NCBI GenBank assembly: GCA_012514225.1
Contig: JAAZAQ010000031.1
Coordinates: forward strand, 1 to 5,608
DNA: 5,608 nt
Source of the DNA: Clostridiales bacterium
Lineage (GTDB): Bacteria > Bacillota > Clostridia > Christensenellales > Aristaeellaceae
Reading direction: 5' to 3'
In this document: positions 1 through 4,490 of the stretch, piece after piece
How positions within the stretch are numbered: the stretch's first letter is position 1
Layout of the letters: each line of letters opens with the position of its first letter
Notes under the pieces: model-generated
What the model saw: the letters and a program-made list of their open reading frames with translations, nothing else
Told to the model about the DNA's origin: nothing
The model's database searches: none
Translations under genes and position numbers: made by a program

Positions 1-69
1 GCGGCAACGCTCAAAACCCTCTTCGGGCAGGACAGCTCCGCCGTCAAGGCCGTCGTCGTCCCCGGCTGA
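1..69 (+). CDS. C-terminal end of a gene, possibly a medium-chain (zinc-type) alcohol/polyol dehydrogenase
   Basis: Frame 1 is open from the window edge to a TGA at 67-69 and gives 22 residues ending in AVKAVVVPG. The codons have the same G/C-rich third positions as the genes that follow, so this is very likely a real gene cut by the window edge. Zinc-dependent medium-chain dehydrogenases (sorbitol, threonine and related alcohol dehydrogenases) often end with a segment of the form 'xAVKVVVxP', and the visible tail resembles that; this is a weak similarity over a very short stretch. The next gene starts 38 bp downstream on the same strand and is a sugar isomerase-like TIM barrel. A polyol or sugar dehydrogenase is a common operon partner for such a gene, which adds modest support. 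The catalytic and nucleotide-binding parts lie outside the window, so the product name is tentative; the coding call is firmer. Confidence 0.5.
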   Translation, partial: AATLKTLFGQDSSAVKAVVVPG

Positions 70-92
70 TGCCGGGTTTCCATAATAAAATC

Positions 93-104
93 AGGGGAGG
101 AAGG
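93..104 (+). promoter_or_regulatory. Ribosome binding site that decides the start of the isomerase-like gene
   Basis: A purine run AGGGGAGGAAGG contains GGAGG at 96-100, seven bases before the ATG at 108. This supports 108 as the start. The in-frame ATG at 69, which overlaps the upstream TGA, would add 13 residues (MPGFHNKIRGGRN) that do not look like part of a TIM barrel, and would place this SD inside the coding region. Confidence 0.8.
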
Positions 105-107
105 AAC

Positions 108-935
108 ATGAAACACATCGTAGCCGTCAGCACCAACACCTACCATGGCTTCAGCATCGACGAGGCGCTGGAGGGCATCGCGAAGGCGGGCTTCCGCTAC
201 GTGGAACTGACTGCGGTGCGGGGCTGGACCGAGCACGTCATGCCCGATATGCCGGCCCAGGAACTGGACCGCATCGACGAAAAAATGCGTGGGCTGGGGC
301 TGGAATGCATCGCCCTGAGCGGCCACTGCAACCTGACCGACGAGGCCCGCCTCAACGATTTCCGGGCCAACATGGCGCTGGCGCGCCGCTTCGGCGCGCA
401 GTTCATCATCTCCTCCACCGGGGAGGCGCACTTCGGCAAGGACGAGGCCTTCGCCGACGACTTGCTGATTGCCAACATTAAAAAGCTGCTGCCGGACCTG
501 GAAAAGCACGGGCTGAAGCTGGGAATTGAAATCCACGGCGAATACGGGACCGGGGAAGACATCGCCCGCCTCATCAAGGGCGTGGGCAGCCCGCTGGTCG
601 GCATCAACTACGACACTGCCAACGTGATTCTTTACGGCGGCAAGCACCCGATGGACGACCTGCCGGGCGTCGTGGAATACGTCAACTACGTCCACCTGAA
701 GGACAAGGTGGGCATCGACAAGGTCTGGAACTTCCCGGCCATCGGCCAGGGCGAGCTGGAGCTTGACAAGGTGGTCGCCTTCCTGGACGGGAAGGGCAAG
801 TCCGTCCCCCTGTCCCTGGAGATTGAGTACACCGAGGAATTCACCATGCGCGACAAGAAGGAAGGGGACCTTGAGACCGCCGACCGCGCGGTGGCCGACT
901 CCTTCCGTTTCCTGAAGGACAAGGGCATCGTCTGA
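108..935 (+). CDS. Sugar phosphate isomerase/epimerase family protein (xylose isomerase-like TIM barrel)
   Basis: A complete 275-residue protein, normal for single-domain members of the AP-endonuclease-2/xylose-isomerase-like family (IolE/IolI/Hyi-type). The N-terminus has the usual first strand and helix: VAVSTNTYHGFSIDEAL, then AGFRYVEL at 27-34. Likely metal ligands are E141 (in GIEIHGE), D169 (in INYDTAN), H196 (in YVHLKD) and E238 or E240 (in SLEIEY); this E...D...H...E set is the pattern of divalent-metal isomerases of the family. WNFPAIGQGEL at 207-217 matches the 'xxPxGxGxxd' stretch before the last strand. No signal peptide or membrane segment is seen, so it should be cytosolic. It would isomerise or epimerise a sugar, keto-sugar or inositol intermediate; the substrate cannot be read from sequence. 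It lies 38 bp after a possible dehydrogenase on the same strand, so an operon is likely. No promoter was seen directly upstream. Family assignment is firm; the exact function is open, including 3-dehydroshikimate dehydratase-like or hydroxypyruvate isomerase-like activity. Confidence 0.9.
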   Translation: MKHIVAVSTNTYHGFSIDEALEGIAKAGFRYVELTAVRGWTEHVMPDMPAQELDRIDEKMRGLGLECIALSGHCNLTDEARLNDFRANMALARRFGAQFIISSTGEAHFGKDEAFADDLLIANIKKLLPDLEKHGLKLGIEIHGEYGTGEDIARLIKGVGSPLVGINYDTANVILYGGKHPMDDLPGVVEYVNYVHLKDKVGIDKVWNFPAIGQGELELDKVVAFLDGKGKSVPLSLEIEYTEEFTMRDKKEGDLETADRAVADSFRFLKDKGIV

Positions 936-1179
936 AGCGAACCTGTACGACCCGGCGCGATGCCCTGTAAGGAGGAGCCCCGATTCGCAAAATACTCCCG
1001 GTGACCTGACAGGCGCCGCACGCATCGGATGCGACGGCCGGGTCACCGCGGAGTTTCCGTCCGACTACCGGCGCTCCCCTGCCAGGCAGTTTTCAACGCG
1101 CGGCTGTCCCTGGAGCGGTTTCCATCCTTCCCGGTGAAAGAGGGCCGGGGACGCCTCCGGGGCTTCCCGGGCAAATACT
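936..1179. other. Convergent intergenic spacer with no convincing gene
   Basis: About 240 bp between the stop of the isomerase-like gene and the terminator. Short frames exist on both strands. The longest tidy + frame is an ATG at 1029 running to a TAA at 1179-1181 (50 residues, arginine- and proline-rich). It has no SD, and its third positions look less G/C-rich than in the neighbouring genes, so I do not call it. An SD-like GGAGGAG at 971-977 is followed by ATT rather than a normal start codon, and that frame stops after eight codons. The clearest structure is the inverted repeat at 999-1048, listed separately. No tRNA, transposase remnant or known riboswitch core was recognised. Confidence 0.6.
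999..1048. repeat. Nested inverted repeat that can form a long hairpin
   Basis: CGGTGACC at 999-1006 is exactly complementary to GGTCACCG at 1041-1048. Inside it, GCCG at 1015-1018 pairs with CGGC at 1035-1038, and CGCAT at 1021-1025 pairs with ATGCG at 1029-1033 around a CGG loop. The three helices are collinear, with a bulge on the left side (about 1009-1014). No T-tract follows, so it is not a classic intrinsic terminator. It could be a 3'-end structure of the upstream transcript, a REP-like element or a small-RNA fold. Pairing is seen in the sequence; any function is inference. Confidence 0.45.
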
Positions 1180-1214
1180 AAAACCGCGGCGCGTATCCCT
1201 GCGCCGCGGTTTTT
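1180..1214. terminator. Strong, probably bidirectional, intrinsic terminator between convergent genes
   Basis: AAAACCGCGGCGC at 1180-1192 is perfectly complementary to GCGCCGCGGTTTT at 1201-1213, with an 8-base loop and a T-run at 1210-1214. The A-run on the left gives a matching T-run on the other strand. The element can therefore stop transcripts arriving from the isomerase-like gene (+ strand) and from the aminotransferase (- strand), whose stop codon is only about 28 bp away at 1242-1244. Confidence 0.93.
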
Positions 1215-1241
1215 CCGACCTTCTCAGGCCGCTGTCTGCGG

Positions 1242-2429
1242 TTACCCCAGCATCTCCCGGCTCAGTTTCCCCAGGATTTCGGCGCCCCGGACAATCTGCT
1301 CCTCCGAGGGGGCGGAGAAGTTAAGCCGCACGCCGTTGTTGGGCTGCGCGGGGTCGGTGGTGAAAGCGGAGCCGGGCACGGTGATGACCTTGCGCTTGAG
1401 TGCCTCCTGCACGAAGGGCATCGCGTCCTGTCCCTCGGGCAGGTAGGCCATCATGAAGAAGCCGCCCTGGGGCTTGGCGAAGCGCAGGGAGGGATGGGCG
1501 TGCTTCTTTATTTCATCGTACATGAGCAGGCCTTTTTTCCGGTACAGCGCCCGGATGGACGCCAGGTGGGCGGGGTAGTCCCAGTGGTTGAGAAACTCGT
1601 CGCAGGCCAGCTGGAACAGGTTGCTGGAGTGCACGTCCGTGGCCTGCTTGGCAATCTTGAACTGGTTGAACAGGTCCTTGGGCATCACCACGAAGCCGAC
1701 GCGCAGGCCGGGCGCCATGGTTTTGGAGAAGCTGCCCATGTAGATGACCCGCCCGTCCGGGTCCTGCGCCTTGATGGGCGCGATCCACTCGCCCCCGAAG
1801 CGCACCTCGCCGTAGGGGTTGTCCTCCAGAATCATCACGCCGTACTTCTGTGCCAGCTCGTACACCTTGCGGCGCTTCTCCGCGCTGGTGGTGAATCCGC
1901 TGGGGTTCTGGAAGGTGGGGATGATATAGAAAAGGCTGATGCCGGGCTGCCGGAAGGCCTTTTCCAGCGCTTCCAGGTCCACCCCGTCCTCGTGCAGCTT
2001 CACCCCCTGCAGCCGCCCGCCGTAGGAGCGGAACGCGTTCATGCAGCCGATGAAGGAGGGACTCTCCACCAGCACGGTGTCTCCCTCGTTGACGAACAGT
2101 TTGGCCGCCAGGTCGGCGCACTGCTGGCCGCCGGAGGTGATGAGGATGTCGTTGTCCTCAAAGGAAATGCCCTCCGTCGCCTGCAGGTGTTTTTTGAGCG
2201 TTTCCCGCAGCGGCGGGTAGCCCTCCGAGATGCCGTACTGCAGGATTTTGGCCGGCTGGCGGCGCATGGCCTCCTCCGAGATGCGGGCGACCGCCTCGGA
2301 CGGGAAGGCGTCCGGATCGGGGCTGCCCCCGCCGAAGGAAATCATGCCCGGCTCATTGGCCAGCTTCAGCAGTTCCCGGATAATCGAACCCTGCGCGCCT
2401 TTCATGCGCTCCGCGATGCGGTAGGCCAT
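1242..2429 (-). CDS. PLP-dependent aminotransferase, class I/II (2-aminoadipate/LysN or MocR-like type)
   Basis: A 395-residue protein, the usual length for this cytosolic group. It transfers amino groups between amino acids and 2-oxo acids such as 2-oxoglutarate; related enzymes act on 2-aminoadipate, aromatic or branched-chain amino acids. Landmarks in order: SFGGGSPDPDAFP at 31-43 (substrate entrance), LQYG at 63-66, SGGQQ at 99-103 (cofactor phosphate), PTFQNPSG at 171-178 with N175, LEDNPYGE at 201-208 with D203 (pyridine nitrogen) and Y206, SFSKTMAPGLRVG at 233-245 with K236 as the Schiff-base lysine, and VRLNFS at 367-372 with R368 for the substrate carboxylate. All key residues are present. 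The N-terminal GntR-type DNA-binding domain of true MocR regulators is absent, so this is an enzyme. The ATG at 2429 is preferred because GGGGAGGG lies seven bases upstream; the frame stays open to 2621, but that would run through the promoter. It is transcribed away from the carboxykinase gene. Substrate is uncertain. Confidence 0.92.
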   Translation of the reverse strand: MAYRIAERMKGAQGSIIRELLKLANEPGMISFGGGSPDPDAFPSEAVARISEEAMRRQPAKILQYGISEGYPPLRETLKKHLQATEGISFEDNDILITSGGQQCADLAAKLFVNEGDTVLVESPSFIGCMNAFRSYGGRLQGVKLHEDGVDLEALEKAFRQPGISLFYIIPTFQNPSGFTTSAEKRRKVYELAQKYGVMILEDNPYGEVRFGGEWIAPIKAQDPDGRVIYMGSFSKTMAPGLRVGFVVMPKDLFNQFKIAKQATDVHSSNLFQLACDEFLNHWDYPAHLASIRALYRKKGLLMYDEIKKHAHPSLRFAKPQGGFFMMAYLPEGQDAMPFVQEALKRKVITVPGSAFTTDPAQPNNGVRLNFSAPSEEQIVRGAEILGKLSREMLG

Positions 2430-2436
2430 TGTTTCG

Positions 2437-2444
2437 CCCTCCCC
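2437..2444 (-). promoter_or_regulatory. Ribosome binding site of the aminotransferase gene
   Basis: On the - strand this reads GGGGAGGG, seven bases before the ATG at 2429-2427. It fixes the start of the 395-residue protein over the longer upstream open frame. Confidence 0.8.
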
Positions 2445-2455
2445 GATTGATGGCA

Positions 2456-2467
2456 ATGGTATACCAT
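2456..2467. promoter_or_regulatory. Perfect palindrome ATGGTATACCAT, candidate repressor operator
   Basis: A 12-bp perfect dyad that covers the whole -10 hexamer (2458-2463) of the aminotransferase promoter. The core TGGTATACCA resembles operators of FadR-subfamily GntR regulators such as UxuR/ExuR, whose sites centre on TTGGTATACCAA. A repressor bound here would block RNA polymerase on the aminotransferase side. A second, looser dyad, ATTG-4-CAAT at 2446-2457, adjoins it at the predicted start point. The palindrome is seen; regulator type and action are inferred, and no regulator gene is in the window. Confidence 0.5.
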
Positions 2468-2486
2468 ACCGGCGCGCGCGCTTCAA
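2458..2486 (-). promoter_or_regulatory. Sigma70-type promoter of the aminotransferase gene
   Basis: On the - strand, TTGAAG (2486-2481) and TATACC (2463-2458) are separated by exactly 17 bp. The predicted transcription start is near 2451, giving a leader of about 20 nt that holds the SD. The -35 matches TTGACA at four of six positions and the -10 matches TATAAT at four of six. Confidence 0.7.
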
Positions 2487-2510
2487 GACAGGGCGCGACC
2501 GCGCGCGTTC

Positions 2511-2539
2511 TTGACATCCCGCCGCCCGGTTTGTACACT
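2511..2539 (+). promoter_or_regulatory. Sigma70-type promoter of the PEP carboxykinase gene
   Basis: A perfect TTGACA at 2511-2516 is followed after 17 bp by TACACT at 2534-2539. The start point should be near 2546, leaving a leader of about 90 nt before the ATG at 2636. The -35 sits 24 bp from the -35 of the divergent aminotransferase promoter, and the two share an inverted repeat: TCAAGA at 2483-2488 and TCTTGA at 2509-2514. Confidence 0.8.
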
Positions 2540-2585
2540 TTCCGCGTCCGGCGCCCGCATGAAAAACTGCGCCGTTCTGTCGGAT

Positions 2586-2614
2586 AAAAACAGCCCCGCC
2601 CAGGCGCGGCGGGG
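2586..2614 (-). terminator. GC hairpin in the carboxykinase leader; terminator-like on the - strand
   Basis: CCCCGCC at 2594-2600 pairs with GGCGGGG at 2608-2614 around a 7-base loop. On the - strand the stem is followed, after three bases, by TTTTT (2590-2586), the form of an intrinsic terminator. It could stop antisense transcripts from the carboxykinase gene before they reach the divergent promoters. On the + strand it is simply a leader hairpin eight bases upstream of the GGGAGGG SD. The loop is G/C-rich and the spacer before the T-run weakens it, so this is a moderate call. Confidence 0.45.
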
Positions 2615-2621
2615 ATCGCAT

Positions 2622-2628
2622 GGGAGGG
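2622..2628 (+). promoter_or_regulatory. Ribosome binding site of the PEP carboxykinase gene
   Basis: GGGAGGG ends seven bases before the ATG at 2636. A further AAGGA at 2631-2635 directly abuts the start and is too close to act as the main site. The position agrees with the expected N-terminus of the protein family. Confidence 0.75.
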
Positions 2629-2635
2629 AAAAGGA

Positions 2636-4432
2636 ATGCGCAACCGAAAGCTGAACGCGTGGGTGGAGGAAATCCGGGAACTGTGCCAGCCTGATGCCGT
2701 GGCCTGGTGCGACGGCTCGGAGGAGGAGTACCTGCGGCTGCTGGACGGGATGGTCCGTAAGGGCGCCGCTGTGCGCCTCAACCAGCAGCTGCGCCCGGGA
2801 TGCTACCTGTTCCGCAGCCATCCCTCCGACGTTGCCCGCGTGGAGGACCGGACCTTCGTCGCCACCCGCGACCGGGAGGAAGCCGGCCCCAACAACAACT
2901 GGCGCGACCCGGACGAATTGAAGGAAGAGATGCGGGCGCTTTACCGCGGCTGCATGCGCGGGCGGACGATGTACGTCGTGCCCTTCGTGATGGGTCCGCT
3001 GCATTCGCCCTTCTCCATCGTTGGGGTGGAAATCACCGACAGCCCCTATGTGGTCGTCAACATGCGGCTGATGACCCGGATGGGCGAGCAGGCGCTGGAC
3101 ATGCTGGGGGAGGGGGACTTCATCCCCTGCCTGCATTCCGTCGGCGCTCCGCTCCAACCCGGGCAGGAGGACGTCGCCTGGCCCTGCGCGCCGGAGCTGT
3201 CCCAGAAATACATCGCCCACTTCCCGGAGGACATGTCCATCTGGTCCTACGGCTCCGGCTACGGCGGGAACGCCCTGCTGGGCAAGAAGTGCCTGGCCCT
3301 GCGCATCGCCTCCGCCAAGGCCCGCAACGAGGGCTGGATGGCGGAGCACATGCTCATCATGGGCATCACCGACCCGGTGGGACGCAAGTCCTACTTCACC
3401 GCCGCCTTCCCCAGCGCCTGCGGCAAGACCAACCTGGCCATGCTGGTGCCCACGCTGCCCGGATGGAAGGTGGAGACTCTGGGCGACGACATCGCCTGGC
3501 TGCGGCGGGGCGAGGACGGCCGCCTGCGCGCGGTCAACCCCGAGGCGGGCTTCTTCGGCGTCGCGCCGGGCACGTCCTTCCAGACCAACCCCAACGCCAT
3601 GCACAGCATCAGCCAGGACACCCTGTTCACCAACGTCGCGCTCACCGACGAGGGGGACGTATGGTGGGAGGGCATCGGCACCCCGCCGCCGCCGCACCTG
3701 ACGGACTGGCAGGGGAAGGACTGGGCGCCCGGCGCCGCCACGCCCGCCGCCCATCCCAACGCCCGCTTCACGGTGTCCATCACCCGCTGCCCCTCCCTCG
3801 CGCCTGAATGGGAGGCCCCGGAGGGCGTGCCGGTCAGCGCCATCCTCATCGGCGGCCGGCGCCCGGGCACGGTGCCCCTGGTCTACGAAAGCCGCTCCTG
3901 GCGCCACGGCGTGTTCATGGGCTCCATCATGGGCTCGGAAATCACCGCCGCCGCGATATCCAACGCCATCGGACAGGTGCGCCGCGACCCCTTCGCGATG
4001 CTGCCCTTCATCGGCTACAACATAAAGGACTACCTGCGCCACTGGCTGGACATGGAATCGCGCTTCCCGGCCGGGCGGCTGCCGAAGGTGTACAGCGTCA
4101 ACTGGTTCCGCAAGGACGCGCAGGGGCGTTTCCTCTGGCCGGGCTTTGGGGACAACGCCCGCGTACTCAAGTGGATTTTCGAGCGCGTCCGCGTGGAAGG
4201 CGGCGCGAAGGATACCCCGGTGGGCGCCGTGCCTGCCCCGGGCGACCTGGACCTCGGCGGGCTGGACGTCAGTCAGGCGGCCATGGAAACGCTGCTCTCG
4301 GTGGACGGGGACGAGTGGCGCAAGGAGGCGGCTTCCATCCGTTCCTACTACCAGTCCCTGGGCGACGGTCTGCCAAAGGAGCTGTGGGCGGAGCTGGAAG
4401 CGCTGGAAGCGCGCCTTTCGCAGGCTGAATAG
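2636..4432 (+). CDS. pckG: Phosphoenolpyruvate carboxykinase (GTP)
   Basis: A 598-residue cytosolic enzyme that interconverts oxaloacetate + GTP and phosphoenolpyruvate + GDP + CO2, the entry step of gluconeogenesis (or the reverse, anaplerotic step). It is clearly the GTP family rather than the ATP type. Landmarks: [13 protein letters not shown] at 105-117; [17 protein letters not shown] at 134-150; [15 protein letters not shown] at 205-219 with metal-site lysine K217/K218; AEHM at 236-239 with H238; [12 protein letters not shown] at 258-269, the P-loop with reactive C262 and K264; LGDDIAW at 282-288 with D284/D285; [13 protein letters not shown] at 301-313; [13 protein letters not shown] at 406-418; the mobile lid near 460-475; and [23 protein letters not shown] in the guanine-binding region at 489-511, with its phenylalanines. 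Length is normal and no break is seen. At the position where the animal enzyme has an arginine (MRSEATAAAE), this protein has G433; I recall glycine there in some bacterial enzymes too. It has its own strong promoter and is followed after 58 bp by an amidohydrolase gene. Confidence 0.97.
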   Translation: MRNRKLNAWVEEIRELCQPDAVAWCDGSEEEYLRLLDGMVRKGAAVRLNQQLRPGCYLFRSHPSDVARVEDRTFVATRDREEAGPNNNWRDPDELKEEMRALYRGCMRGRTMYVVPFVMGPLHSPFSIVGVEITDSPYVVVNMRLMTRMGEQALDMLGEGDFIPCLHSVGAPLQPGQEDVAWPCAPELSQKYIAHFPEDMSIWSYGSGYGGNALLGKKCLALRIASAKARNEGWMAEHMLIMGITDPVGRKSYFTAAFPSACGKTNLAMLVPTLPGWKVETLGDDIAWLRRGEDGRLRAVNPEAGFFGVAPGTSFQTNPNAMHSISQDTLFTNVALTDEGDVWWEGIGTPPPPHLTDWQGKDWAPGAATPAAHPNARFTVSITRCPSLAPEWEAPEGVPVSAILIGGRRPGTVPLVYESRSWRHGVFMGSIMGSEITAAAISNAIGQVRRDPFAMLPFIGYNIKDYLRHWLDMESRFPAGRLPKVYSVNWFRKDAQGRFLWPGFGDNARVLKWIFERVRVEGGAKDTPVGAVPAPGDLDLGGLDVSQAAMETLLSVDGDEWRKEAASIRSYYQSLGDGLPKELWAELEALEARLSQAE

Positions 4433-4477
4433 CCGCTTCGGCTTCTTCCCGGCCGGGCGTTGACTGGCTAACATCGC

Positions 4478-4484
4478 AAGGAGG
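4478..4484 (+). promoter_or_regulatory. Ribosome binding site of the M20 amidohydrolase gene
   Basis: AAGGAGG, a full match to the anti-SD complement, lies six bases before the ATG at 4491. It is the strongest SD in the window and supports this start, which also matches the expected N-terminus of the family. Confidence 0.85.
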
Positions 4485-4490
4485 GCGGCC

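Noticed and set aside
69..107. Upstream ATG at 69 (TGATG overlap) as the start of the isomerase-like protein
   Set aside because: Translational coupling was considered, but the strong SD at 93-104 points to ATG 108, and the 13 extra residues do not look like part of the fold.
1079..1093. CTGC-CAG-GCAG followed by TTTT as a second terminator in the convergent spacer
   Set aside because: A four-base-pair stem with a three-base loop is too weak, and a far stronger terminator follows at 1180-1214.
1494..2450. A 318-codon open frame antisense to the aminotransferase gene
   Set aside because: It is a shadow frame over a gene with all PLP-enzyme landmarks. Its product is rich in V, H, Q, L and G with no recognisable motif, and no SD was seen at its start.
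2471..2508. GCGCGC runs (2472-2481 and 2501-2507) as a repeat array
   Set aside because: These are short alternating GC tracts between divergent promoters, with no regular unit or spacing; they look like base composition rather than an array.
4431..4457. Short hairpin AGCCG-CTT-CGGCT (4431-4443) plus the palindrome CCCGGCCGGG (4448-4457) as a terminator after the carboxykinase gene
   Set aside because: The stem is only 5 bp and is followed by TCTTCCC rather than a T-run. At best it is a partial terminator, so read-through into the amidohydrolase gene is expected.
4460..4488. TTGACT at 4460-4465 as a -35 box for the amidohydrolase gene
   Set aside because: The sequence 17 bp downstream is GGGCGG, with no -10 likeness, and it would place the start point inside the coding region.
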